This document shows positions 20,619 to 28,669 of a DNA stretch of 60,890 nucleotides, piece after piece; within the stretch, counting starts at the first letter, position 1; the number at the start of each line of letters is the position of its first letter. The notes below the pieces were generated by a model that saw only the letters and a program-made list of their open reading frames with translations, made no database searches and was not told the DNA's origin. This DNA comes from Arthrobacter sp. Leaf234 (GTDB taxonomy: Bacteria > Actinomycetota > Actinomycetes > Actinomycetales > Micrococcaceae). The stretch covers positions 1-60,890 of the forward strand of contig NZ_LMLU01000007.1 in NCBI RefSeq assembly GCF_001422665.1. Direction: 5' to 3'. The translations under genes and the position numbers were made by a program.

Positions 20619-22334
20619 GTGTCGATCACGCTGCAGGACCTTCAGCACACCGCTGCTTCCACCTTCGGCTGGGACGATCTGCGGTCCGGCCAGGAGCATG
20701 CCATGGAGGCGGTCCTCGAGGACCACAGCATCCTCTGCGTCATGCCGACGGGCTCCGGCAAATCCGCCATCTACCAGGTTCCGGCCATGGCGCTGCCGGG
20801 CGTCGCCGTCGTCATCTCACCCCTCATCGCGCTGCAGCACGACCAGGCCGAGGCCATCAACGCCCATGCAGGCTCGCCGCGGGCCCGTGTCATCAACTCC
20901 GCCCTGCGGAAGCGCGAGCTCGAGGCCGCGTGGGAGGCAGCGGCCGACGACGACGAGCAGACGCGCGCCAAATTCCTCTTCCTCGCACCCGAGCAGGTCG
21001 CGCGGGACGAGGTCGCGGCGCGGCTGCGGTCACTCGACGTCTCCCTCGTGGTCGTGGACGAGGCGCACTGCGTGTCCTCGTGGGGCCATGACTTCCGCCC
21101 CGACTACCTGCAGCTCGGCCATTTGGTGCGGGACCTCGGAGCGCCCGTGGTCGCGCTGACCGCGACCGCGTCGCGCCCCGTGCAGAAGGAGATCGTCGAA
21201 CGTCTGCATCTGAAGGACCCGACGATCCTCGTCGAGGGCTTCGACCGTCCGAACCTGCATCTCGAGGTGGTGCACCACGTCGAGGACGCGGAGAAGCACG
21301 ACGCCGTCCGCGGCCAGGTGCTCGGGCTCACCGGACCCGGCCTCGTCTATGTCGCCACCAAGAAGGCGGCGGACCGGCTGGCCGCCGAACTCCAGGAGCG
21401 GGGCACCAACGCCGACGCCTACCATGCAGGGCGGAGCAAGAAGGACCGTGCCTCGGTGCACGAAGGGTTCCTCGACGGTCGCGTCGACGTCGTCGTCGCC
21501 ACGACCGCCTTCGGCATGGGCATCGACAAGCCCGACGTCCGCTTCGTGGTGCACGCAGACATCTCGGACTCCCTGGACAGCTACTACCAGGAGATCGGTC
21601 GCGGCGGCCGCGACGGGCTCGATGCCCGGGCCATCCTCCACTACCGGCCCGAGGACCTCTCGCTCCGTCGGTTCTTCGCCGCGAAGACCGCGCATCGCAC
21701 CCAGCTCGGGGACCTGTTCCGGCTCATCTCGGCGCAGGGGAAGCCCGTGAAGATGAAGAAGCTCAAGGACCTCACAGGTCTCTCCTCCCGCAAGCTCACG
21801 GGCCTGCTCAACCTCCTGACCGCTTCGGGGTGCGTGACCGACGGAGTGAAGGGGTACCGGGCCCGGACGATGAGCGCCGGGGAGGCCGTCGACCGCGCGG
21901 TGGAGCAGGCAGCGAACCGGGAGCGGATCGACCGGTCGCGGATCGACATGGCCCGCCGCTACGCCGAGACGAAGGGGTGCCGCCGACAGTTCCTCCTGTC
22001 CTATTTCGGCGAGGAATTCCCGAAGACCTGCGGTGCGTGTGACAACTGCGAGCGGAGAGCCGGATCGGGCACGCCGGCCGGGACGCAGGAAGCATCCCCG
22101 AACGGCACTCCGGCGGGCAGTGCCGACGGCAGCGCAGAGGAGACGCCGGACCACCATGACATGCCTTTCGCGGTCGACACGGCGGTGGAACACCCCGAGT
22201 GGGGGCGGGGCTCCGTGATGGGATACGAGGACGGGATCGTCACGGTCCTGTTCGAGACGGTCGGCTACAAGACACTCTCCCTCGCGCTCATCGAGGAGAA
22301 GGACCTGCTGACAGGCGTGGCGACCGCCGACTAG
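20619..22334 (+). CDS. recQ: ATP-dependent DNA helicase RecQ
   Basis: RecQ unwinds branched DNA during recombination and repair. The 571-residue product has Walker A PTGSGKS (residues 43-49), DEAH within VVDEAHCVSSWGHDFRPDYL, QEIGRGGRDG, and the RecQ zinc-binding cluster CRRQFLLSYFGEE...CGACDNCE. There is no recognisable HRDC domain; after a Gly/Pro/Ser-rich linker the protein ends in a short module (HPEWGRGSVMGYEDGIVTVLF) common to actinobacterial versions. The GTG at 20619 is preceded by GGAGGA (20611-20616). A TACGCT hexamer at 20585-20590 is the likely -10. Confidence 0.95.
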   Translation: MSITLQDLQHTAASTFGWDDLRSGQEHAMEAVLEDHSILCVMPTGSGKSAIYQVPAMALPGVAVVISPLIALQHDQAEAINAHAGSPRARVINSALRKRELEAAWEAAADDDEQTRAKFLFLAPEQVARDEVAARLRSLDVSLVVVDEAHCVSSWGHDFRPDYLQLGHLVRDLGAPVVALTATASRPVQKEIVERLHLKDPTILVEGFDRPNLHLEVVHHVEDAEKHDAVRGQVLGLTGPGLVYVATKKAADRLAAELQERGTNADAYHAGRSKKDRASVHEGFLDGRVDVVVATTAFGMGIDKPDVRFVVHADISDSLDSYYQEIGRGGRDGLDARAILHYRPEDLSLRRFFAAKTAHRTQLGDLFRLISAQGKPVKMKKLKDLTGLSSRKLTGLLNLLTASGCVTDGVKGYRARTMSAGEAVDRAVEQAANRERIDRSRIDMARRYAETKGCRRQFLLSYFGEEFPKTCGACDNCERRAGSGTPAGTQEASPNGTPAGSADGSAEETPDHHDMPFAVDTAVEHPEWGRGSVMGYEDGIVTVLFETVGYKTLSLALIEEKDLLTGVATAD

Positions 22335-22399
22335 GCCAGATGGAGCGTCGGAGGACCCGAACGCGGGAGAGACCGAGAACGGAACGGCCCGCCCCGGCG

Positions 22400-22484
22400 A
22401 CGGCAGGCTCGAGGGGACGGCCGGCTCGGGGGGACGGCCGGCTCGGGGGGACGGCCGGCTCGGGGGGACGGCCGGCTCGGGGGG
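22400..22484. repeat. 17-bp tandem repeat downstream of recQ
   Basis: Four perfect copies of ACGGCCGGCTCGGGGGG (22417-22484) follow one degenerate copy (22400-22416); a sixth copy stops after six bases. The unit length is not a multiple of three, and the array is intergenic between convergent recQ and the small gene at 22512. It also contains repeated GGCCGGC palindromes. Confidence 0.95.
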
Positions 22485-22511
22485 ACGGCCCTTCGATGGG
22501 ACGTGCCCGTG

Positions 22512-22850
22512 TCACCTCGGCTGCGCCGGGTTGGTCGGATCCCCCTGCGACGGCGGGTTGGTGGGCGGACCGGATGTCGCAGGGCTGACCGGCGACCCGC
22601 CGGCCGTGCTCTCCATTTCCGGCATCGACGTGGCGGCCCCTTCCGAGAGTTCGGCACCGCTCAACACGGCGTCGAGCCTGTGCTGCAGCACCACCTTCAC
22701 CGGAAGCCGGTCCCCGTGAGCCTCCTCGTAGTCGATCAGCGCCTGCAGGCCACCCGCGTCGAGGCCCGTGATGCGGGTGGGAAGGGTAGCGATCGGGATG
22801 TGGTCGTAGTCGGTCAGGGGCAGTGCATGGTGGTCTGCTGATCCGCTCAC
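22512..22850 (-). CDS. Small conserved actinobacterial protein, function unknown
   Basis: This is a 112-residue acidic cytosolic protein. The conserved part is PLTDYDHIPIATLPTRITGLDAG, then LQALIDYEEAHGDRLPVKVVLQHRLD, a two-helix motif I recognise from many small actinobacterial proteins (DUF8129-like; the name is from memory). The last 35 residues are Gly/Pro/Ser-rich and probably disordered. The GTG at 22850 has GAGGAG 5 nt upstream. It converges on recQ and diverges from the ANTAR locus. I can assign no function. Confidence 0.72.
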   Translation of the reverse strand: MSGSADHHALPLTDYDHIPIATLPTRITGLDAGGLQALIDYEEAHGDRLPVKVVLQHRLDAVLSGAELSEGAATSMPEMESTAGGSPVSPATSGPPTNPPSQGDPTNPAQPR

Positions 22851-23086
22851 GTCGACTCCTCGGGGTATCGGTAAGCATGCTGGGTCATTCCACCCTAGGG
22901 ACGGCCGATCGAGGGGTGCAAGCACCCTGCCGCCTGCCCGCCACTGGACCGGGAGCAATCCTCCGGTGTACGCGGGCGGCTGTCTGCCCCGGATCCGGGA
23001 CACGATCGACCATGGCCAAGGGGCGGCGCTGTGTATCCTGATACTTTGTATCCGAACAGAACCACTCTGTTGCCGAGGCTGGAATT

Positions 23087-23536
23087 TTGACGTCACCGAT
23101 GGAAGAACTGACCGTGGTCTTCGCCCGGCTCAAGGGTCTCCTCCTGACCGAGCTGAAGGCCGGACAGGCGGTCGAGGACCTCGCCGAGGCCGTGAAGAAA
23201 TCGGTCCCCGGATCACTCGGCGCCGGAGTCTCACTCATCGACGATCAGGGCCGCAGACGCAGTACGGGGTACACCGACGACGTCGTGGCCGCCGCCGACG
23301 CCCTGCAGTACGAGCTGGGACAGGGTCCCTGCCTCACCGCCTGGGCGGCGGAGTCGACGGTGCAGATCGATGACGTGCAGCAGGACGACCGCTGGCCGCT
23401 CTGGAGCGAAGCGGTCGCCGGCCTCCCCCTCCGCTCCACCCTCAGCACCGCACTCATTCACGACGGGAAGAGCATCGGCGCGTTGAAGGTGTATTCGCCC
23501 CTGCCGTCGGCCTTCTCGACCCAGCACCGCAAGTAG
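23087..23536 (+). CDS. GAF domain half of a split GAF-ANTAR regulator
   Basis: This 149-residue reading frame is a sensor GAF domain of the type fused to ANTAR in actinobacteria: SVPGSLGAGVSLIDDQGRR, ALQYELGQGPCLTAW, VQIDDVQQDDRWP and GKSIGALKVYSP. It stops at a TAG (23534-23536) in the middle of what should be the linker helix, and the same frame continues straight into the ANTAR half. The start is a TTG at 23087 (weak GGA upstream) or an ATG at 23099. The frame is intact otherwise, so this looks like one recent nonsense change rather than decay. Confidence 0.75.
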   Translation: MTSPMEELTVVFARLKGLLLTELKAGQAVEDLAEAVKKSVPGSLGAGVSLIDDQGRRRSTGYTDDVVAAADALQYELGQGPCLTAWAAESTVQIDDVQQDDRWPLWSEAVAGLPLRSTLSTALIHDGKSIGALKVYSPLPSAFSTQHRK

Positions 23537-23539
23537 CTC

Positions 23540-23800
23540 ATGCTGCTCGCCTCCCCCGCGGCAACGCTCCTCGGCAGCGCCCAGCCGGACACCGCGGCCG
23601 GCACGGTGAGCAGCGCCCTTCGTGAGGCCCTGAACACCAGGGACGTCATCCTCACGGCACGGGGCATCCTTATGGAGCGGTACGGACTGAACCCCGAAGC
23701 ATCGATGAGGCGCATGCTGGACGAGGCGTCCGCCGCGAAGACCGATGTGAGGACCGTCACCCTCACCGTGATCGACGGCACTGCCGGTAGCTCGCACTAA
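23540..23800 (+). CDS. ANTAR domain half of a split GAF-ANTAR regulator
   Basis: This 86-residue frame opens with an ATG only 3 bases after the TAG that ends the GAF part, and in the same frame. It contains the ANTAR RNA-binding core: SALREALNTRDVILTARGILMERYGLNPEASMRRML. ANTAR domains bind paired hairpins in mRNA leaders and block termination. The short stop-to-ATG spacing would allow translational reinitiation, producing separate GAF and ANTAR chains; without it the regulator is lost. No ribosome binding site precedes the ATG. Confidence 0.7.
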   Translation: MLLASPAATLLGSAQPDTAAGTVSSALREALNTRDVILTARGILMERYGLNPEASMRRMLDEASAAKTDVRTVTLTVIDGTAGSSH

Positions 23801-23810
23801 GGCGAAGCCC

Positions 23811-24215
23811 GTGGAGAACCATCCAGATCACGAATATCAGCGGATCCACCTCCTCAGGGCCATCCGGCATGCCCAGATCGACGCCAGTGAACTGTGGCTG
23901 CACTACTTCGGGCTCGGCGGGGATGCCGGCGAGTACGAGGTGGAGGCCTACCTGCACGGTTCCTTCACGCTTCCTCCGCTGCAGCGGGACCTGCTCGCCC
24001 ACGCCGCCAACGAACTGATCGATCGGCTCCCACCACCTCCGCGCGCACCATACAGCACCGACCCCGCGGGGAAGGACCAGGACCTGCCGGACCAGGGACC
24101 GTCCGGCCCGGACAGGGCTTCCCCTGACGGCACGTCGCTCGACTGGCTCTTCGACGACCGGCGTGGGGACAACGAACCGGACGGCGGAGCCGGTCGCAGT
24201 CCCGGCACGCCCTGA
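23811..24215 (+). CDS. Hypothetical protein downstream of the ANTAR locus
   Basis: This 134-residue protein is not recognised by function. Its N-terminal half has a helical pattern (HEYQRIHLLRAIRHAQIDASELWLHYFGLGG and LPPLQRDLLAHAANELIDR), while the last 55 residues are Pro/Asp/Gly-rich. The GTG at 23811 has AAGGCGAAG just upstream and lies 10 bases after the ANTAR stop, so the two are probably cotranscribed. A role tied to the regulator is possible only by context. Confidence 0.65.
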   Translation: MENHPDHEYQRIHLLRAIRHAQIDASELWLHYFGLGGDAGEYEVEAYLHGSFTLPPLQRDLLAHAANELIDRLPPPPRAPYSTDPAGKDQDLPDQGPSGPDRASPDGTSLDWLFDDRRGDNEPDGGAGRSPGTP

Positions 24216-24245
24216 TGGGAGGGTCGGGCGTCCGAAGGCGGGCTC

Positions 24246-24251
24246 TACGAT
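24246..24251 (+). promoter_or_regulatory. -10 box of the RlmG/RsmC-like gene
   Basis: TACGAT overlaps the ATG at 24250 and ends 7 nt before the GTG at 24259. If it is used, the GTG is the real start and the mRNA is leaderless. Confidence 0.45.
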
Positions 24252-25437
24252 GGACCGGGTGAACCCCTTCGATCCCGACCTGCTGCGACGACGCCCCGAT
24301 CTCGAAGCCCCGGAGCTGGTCGCCGTCGACGCGGCGGACCGCCTGCTGCTCGACGTCGCAGCGGACGCCCTGCGACGCACCGACGGCGGGATCGCGACGA
24401 TCGGGGATTCCTACGGAGCGGTGACCCTGGGAGCCGCGGACCTCACGGGACGGAGTGACCTGCGGTCCTTCCAGGACGGCATCGTCCATGAGCGGGCCCT
24501 CGCCTGCAATGCGGCGGAGCAGGGGCTGCACAGCGCCTACCGCTCCTATCCCCTCTCCCCCGAACTCCTCGACGGCGTCTCGACGGTACTGCTTCGGTTG
24601 CCCCGTGCACTCGACGAACTGGACGAACTGGCGTGGACCATCGCAGTCCACGCCCGACCGGACGTCCAGGTGTTCGCCGCCGGCCGCCTCAAGCACATGT
24701 CCCTCTCGATGAACGCCGTCCTGGCTCGCTACTTCGGATCCGTCACCGCGAGCCTGGCGCGGCAGAAGTCGAGGGTCCTGGTCGCCCGGGAGCCGCTGGA
24801 CGTCCCCCCCGCCGCCTTCCCCCGACGCTCCGGGCACGACGTCGGCCTCGACCGACCGCTCGAACTCCGCGCCTTCGGCGCCACCTTCGGCGGCGCCGCG
24901 CTCGATCCCGGTACGCGACTGCTCCTCCCTCACCTGCAGGGCATCTCCGTCGGCAGGTCCGTGGCCGACGGCATCGGCGGGCCGGTGGAGGAAGAGGTGA
25001 TCGACCTCGGCTGCGGCAATGGTGCGGTCTCCGCCTATCTTGCGCTCAGCCGGCCCGACCTCCGCCTGCACGCCAGCGACCAGTCGGCGTCGGCGGTCGG
25101 CTCCACGCGCGCGACCGCTGCGGCCAACGGGGTCGCGGACCGCGTGGCGGTCAGCAGGGATGATGCCCTCTCGGCCCTACCGGATGCCTCCGCGCGCGTG
25201 ATCGTCCTCAACCCGCCGTTCCACAGCGGGAGCACGGTCCATGAGGGCATTGCACACCGCCTCTTCGACGCGTGCGCGAGGGTACTGACGGAGGGCGGCG
25301 AGCTCTGGACGGTGTGGAACAGTCATCTCCGGTACCGGCCGGTCCTCGAACGCACCATCGGCCCCACGCGGCAGCTCGACCGGACCAACCGCTTCACCGT
25401 GACCGTCTCGACCAGGAGGGAGCGGCCCCACGAGTGA
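24250..25437 (+). CDS. RsmC/RlmG-family rRNA (guanine-N2) methyltransferase
   Basis: This 395-residue class I SAM-dependent methyltransferase has the two-domain RsmC/RlmG plan. The N-terminal half is a degenerate duplicate; the C-terminal half has the SAM-binding motif VIDLGCGNGAVS and the N2-guanine catalytic motif NPPFH (LNPPFHSGSTVHEGIAHRLF), ending WTVWNSHLRYRPVLER. It should methylate a guanine in 16S or 23S rRNA; the exact site cannot be told. The ATG at 24250 or, more in keeping with the promoter, the GTG at 24259 begins the protein. The terminator at 25490-25526 ends it. Confidence 0.87.
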   Translation: MDRVNPFDPDLLRRRPDLEAPELVAVDAADRLLLDVAADALRRTDGGIATIGDSYGAVTLGAADLTGRSDLRSFQDGIVHERALACNAAEQGLHSAYRSYPLSPELLDGVSTVLLRLPRALDELDELAWTIAVHARPDVQVFAAGRLKHMSLSMNAVLARYFGSVTASLARQKSRVLVAREPLDVPPAAFPRRSGHDVGLDRPLELRAFGATFGGAALDPGTRLLLPHLQGISVGRSVADGIGGPVEEEVIDLGCGNGAVSAYLALSRPDLRLHASDQSASAVGSTRATAAANGVADRVAVSRDDALSALPDASARVIVLNPPFHSGSTVHEGIAHRLFDACARVLTEGGELWTVWNSHLRYRPVLERTIGPTRQLDRTNRFTVTVSTRRERPHE

Positions 25438-25489
25438 TCGAGGTGCCGGCCTGTAAGGACGGAAGACCTCCCCTACGGCCCCCGACATG

Positions 25490-25526
25490 CACGAAGGCCC
25501 CCATCCGATGGATGGGGGCCTTCGTG
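25490..25526. terminator. Bidirectional terminator between the methyltransferase and rpsA
   Basis: A 17-bp stem with arms beginning ACGAAGGCCCCC and a GAT loop separates two convergent genes. It shares its flanks with the hairpins at 15754 and 42547. Confidence 0.9.
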
Positions 25527-25545
25527 TCAGCCGTGAACCGGTGGC

Positions 25546-27018
25546 TTACGCTCCGGTCAGCTTCTCGCGGAGTGCCGCGAGTGCCTCGTCGGACGCGAGC
25601 GTCCCCGAACCGGAGTCGGTGACGACGGGCTCGGACGAGTAGCTGGTCGAGTTGGACTCGACCGGCTCGTTCGCCGCGGCGGCGTCGTCGGACGCGTGCT
25701 GGACGACCTGCTTCTTGTGGGCTTCCCAGCGGGACTGCGCCTCGGCGTACTGGGCTTCCCAGGCCGCGCGCTGCGTCTCGTAGCCCTCGAGCCATTCGTT
25801 CGACTCGGGGTCGAAGCCCTCGGGGTACTTGTAGTTGCCCTCGTCGTCGTACTCGGCGGCCATGCCGTAGAGCGCGGGATCGAACTCGGTGCTGTCGGCG
25901 TCGACGCCCTCGTTCGCCTGCTTGAGGCTGAGCGAGATGCGGCGGCGCTCCAGGTCGATGTCGATGACCTTGACGAAGAGCTCGTCGCCGACGGAGACGA
26001 CCTGCTCGGCGAGTTCCACGTGGCGGACGGCGAGCTCCGAGATGTGCACGAGGCCTTCGATGCCGTCCTCGACGCGGACGAACGCGCCGAAGGGAACGAG
26101 CTTCGTGACCTTGCCCGGGACGACCTGGCCCAGGGCGTGCGTGCGGGCGAAGGTCTGCCAGGGATCTTCCTGCGTGGCCTTCAGCGACAGGGAGACGCGC
26201 TCGCGATCGAGATCGACCTCGAGCACCTCGACCGTGACCTCCTGGCCGACCTCGACGACCTCGGACGGGTGGTCGATGTGCTTCCAGGACAGCTCCGAGA
26301 CGTGGACGAGGCCGTCGACGCCGCCGAGGTCCACGAAGGCACCGAAGTTGACGATCGAGGAGACGACGCCCGGACGGACCTGGCCCTTCTCGAGCTTGTT
26401 GAGGAACGTGGAGCGGACCTCGGACTGCGTCTGCTCGAGCCACGCACGACGCGACAGCACGACGTTGTTGCGGTTCTTGTCGAGCTCGATGATCTTCGCT
26501 TCGATCTGCTGGCCGATGTACGGAGCCAGATCGCGGACGCGACGCATCTCGACGAGCGACGCGGGCAGGAAGCCGCGCAGGCCGATGTCCAGGATGAGGC
26601 CACCCTTGACCACCTCGATGACGGTACCGGTGACGACACCGTCCTCTTCCTTGACCTTCTCGATGTCGCCCCAGGCGCGCTCGTACTGAGCCCGCTTCTT
26701 GGAGAGGATCAGTCGGCCTTCTTTGTCTTCCTTGGTGAGCACCAGGGCTTCGACCTGATCGCCCACGGAGACGACGTCCCCGGGGTCGACGTCGTGCTTG
26801 ATGGACAGCTCGCGGGAAGGAATGACACCCTCGGTCTTATAACCGATGTCGAGCAGGACCTCGTCGCGATCGACCTTGACGACCGTACCCTCGACGAGAT
26901 CTCCGTCGTTGAAGTACTTGATGGTCGCGTCGATAGCTGCGAGGAAGTCCTCAGCGGTGCCGATGTCGTTGATAGCGACCTGCGGGGCACCTTGCTTCTC
27001 GGTGGTGGTGATGGTCAT
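25546..27018 (-). CDS. rpsA: 30S ribosomal protein S1
   Basis: Ribosomal protein S1 helps dock mRNA on the 30S subunit. The 490-residue product carries four S1 RNA-binding repeats, recognisable by GTVVKVDRDEVLLDIGYK, GTVIEVVKGGLILDIGLRG, GVVSSIVNFGAFVDLGG and GKVTKLVPFGAFVRVEDG. Four rather than six repeats is normal for actinobacteria. The C-terminal 110 residues are acidic, Ala-rich and probably disordered. The ATG at 27018 has GGAGT upstream. A near-consensus promoter at 27215-27243 gives a leader of about 190 nt. Confidence 0.98.
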   Translation of the reverse strand: MTITTTEKQGAPQVAINDIGTAEDFLAAIDATIKYFNDGDLVEGTVVKVDRDEVLLDIGYKTEGVIPSRELSIKHDVDPGDVVSVGDQVEALVLTKEDKEGRLILSKKRAQYERAWGDIEKVKEEDGVVTGTVIEVVKGGLILDIGLRGFLPASLVEMRRVRDLAPYIGQQIEAKIIELDKNRNNVVLSRRAWLEQTQSEVRSTFLNKLEKGQVRPGVVSSIVNFGAFVDLGGVDGLVHVSELSWKHIDHPSEVVEVGQEVTVEVLEVDLDRERVSLSLKATQEDPWQTFARTHALGQVVPGKVTKLVPFGAFVRVEDGIEGLVHISELAVRHVELAEQVVSVGDELFVKVIDIDLERRRISLSLKQANEGVDADSTEFDPALYGMAAEYDDEGNYKYPEGFDPESNEWLEGYETQRAAWEAQYAEAQSRWEAHKKQVVQHASDDAAAANEPVESNSTSYSSEPVVTDSGSGTLASDEALAALREKLTGA

Positions 27019-27127
27019 GTAGTTGGGACTCCGTTGTGGATGATGACGTGCTCCGGTCATGGTGAACACCGCGGTTCCAGCCATGCCGGAAGCGGGTTCC
27101 CCTGTCCGGATGTGGACGAAAGGGACA

Positions 27128-27143
27128 GAACCTCGAGAGGTTC
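27128..27143 (-). other. Palindromic hairpin in the rpsA leader
   Basis: GAACCT-CTCG-AGGTTC is a perfect 6-bp stem with a 4-nt loop in the middle of the untranslated rpsA leader. A role in autoregulation by S1 is possible but only inferred from position. The leader (27019-27207) contains no other element I recognise. Confidence 0.4.
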
Positions 27144-27214
27144 GACAGTGGTAGTGCCCTGCGGAGGACATCGGTCTGCACCGGGACCCGCCAGAGCGCA
27201 CTACGCGCCTATCC

Positions 27215-27243
27215 AGTCTAGCCTCGGCCCCCAACACCGTCAA
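27215..27243 (-). promoter_or_regulatory. rpsA promoter
   Basis: TTGACG (27243-27238), a 17-bp spacer and TAGACT (27220-27215) form the best sigma-70/SigA-type promoter in the window, as expected for a ribosomal protein gene. Confidence 0.85.
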
Positions 27244-27312
27244 AGCAGCCGGGTCGCGGCGAGCCGCCCGGACGGGGCCCTGCCAAACCCGGTCCGGCGC
27301 TCACCTTCGAAG

Positions 27313-28611
27313 CTAGAAGTGCGTGATGCAGTAGGGCTCCTGCGCCAGCCCGAACAGGACATCCAGCAGCTCGACCTCGGCCGCGCCGGCAGTGAGGCCA
27401 CCGGCCGCCGCGAGGGTCGAGGCCTGGACTCCACCGAGGTAGAGCGATCCGAGGGCGTTGACCGTGAGCGTGACGTCGGCGGCGGTACCGTCGTCGACGG
27501 TGTGCACCTGCGCGACGCCGTCCGTCACCGCCAGCGCGAAGGTGCCGTGTGCGAGGCCGAGATCGTCCTGCACCTCGAGGACGATGCTCCCGCTGCCGCG
27601 GTAGGACCGCGCTCCGAGCGCCGCGGGGACGTCGAGCAGGCGGACCCAGAGGACGTCGTCCGTGCCCTTGACGGCGTAGCAGCGGCGGTCGCGCAGCGCC
27701 CACGGGAGGGGGTCGTCGCGCCGGGCCTCGTCCCAGGTGACCACCTGGATGAGGTCGAGCGATCCCAGGTAGCGCCACAGTTCCAGATAGGCCGACGGGG
27801 TGCCGGCGACGAGGTCCAGGACCTTCAGGGTGCGCGGCGACGTCTCCCAGCCCGCGAAGCGGTAGGTCACATAGCCCGCGGGCGTACCCTCGGCGTCGTA
27901 GTGGACCGCCATCCGGACGGCTCGGTCCTCGACGGGCCGCTCGCGTCCCCAGTCGCCGGAGGCCCGCCGCGCATAGGCGTACTGTCGGCCCACGGATCCG
28001 AAGGTCGACGCCTGGAAGCCGGCGAACACCTCCCCGGCAAGGCGCACCGCGTGCTCGCGGGCCACGAGGGTCGTGGTGCCGGTGGCCGGAGCGGTCACCT
28101 CGAAGCGCTCCCGCACGTCCACCTCGATGCTCTGCGTGAACGTCGCTGCCCCGAACCCGAAGCGGCCGTAGATGGTCGCCTCCGACGCGGTGAGGATCGC
28201 AAGGGGAAGGCCACGGTCCTTCGCCTCACGCAGGTCGCGCGTCATCATGGACCGCAGGATGCCCCGGCGGCGGTGGCTCGCCCGGACGGTCACCGCCGTG
28301 ATCTGGTGGACCTCGATCTGGGCCGAGCCGACGTTCAGGGGGTGGACCATGGTGCCATAGGTGCCCACCGGATGGTCGGCCCCGAGCGCTTCGGCCGGCT
28401 GGGCGTCGTCGTGGACACCCCACAGCACGCGACCGTCGGCCTGGTACGCCTCGAGGAAGCGCGGGATGTCCTCAGGATCGAAGGTGCCGTCGTGGAAACC
28501 GATGCCTTCGGCGTTCAGCCAGGTCGCGAAACGTCCCGTCGCCGAGGTGTCCTCGTCGGGATCGGGCGTGAAGATGCGGGTCTGGAGGGCAGGTGTCGTG
28601 TCGTGGCTCAC
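27313..28611 (-). CDS. Eis-family GNAT N-acetyltransferase
   Basis: This 432-residue protein has the three-part Eis plan: an N-terminal GNAT domain (ITAVTVRASHRRRGILRSMM is the acetyl-CoA motif, followed by ASEATIYGRFGFG with the conserved tyrosine), a second degenerate GNAT fold and an SCP2-like C-terminal domain. It ends in phenylalanine, the residue whose carboxylate serves as general base in mycobacterial Eis. Eis enzymes acetylate many amines, including aminoglycosides; the natural substrate here is unknown. I chose GTG at 28611, 7 nt after TAGGGT. Confidence 0.87.
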   Translation of the reverse strand: MSHDTTPALQTRIFTPDPDEDTSATGRFATWLNAEGIGFHDGTFDPEDIPRFLEAYQADGRVLWGVHDDAQPAEALGADHPVGTYGTMVHPLNVGSAQIEVHQITAVTVRASHRRRGILRSMMTRDLREAKDRGLPLAILTASEATIYGRFGFGAATFTQSIEVDVRERFEVTAPATGTTTLVAREHAVRLAGEVFAGFQASTFGSVGRQYAYARRASGDWGRERPVEDRAVRMAVHYDAEGTPAGYVTYRFAGWETSPRTLKVLDLVAGTPSAYLELWRYLGSLDLIQVVTWDEARRDDPLPWALRDRRCYAVKGTDDVLWVRLLDVPAALGARSYRGSGSIVLEVQDDLGLAHGTFALAVTDGVAQVHTVDDGTAADVTLTVNALGSLYLGGVQASTLAAAGGLTAGAAEVELLDVLFGLAQEPYCITHF

Positions 28612-28618
28612 GAGGACC

Positions 28619-28624
28619 ACCCTA
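28619..28624 (-). promoter_or_regulatory. -10 box of the eis-like gene (leaderless)
   Basis: TAGGGT ends 7 nt before the GTG at 28611. Confidence 0.5.
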
Positions 28625-28669
28625 GCCCGGCGACCGCGTGCCGGTCCCTCGTCGTCACCCTGAGCGCAA

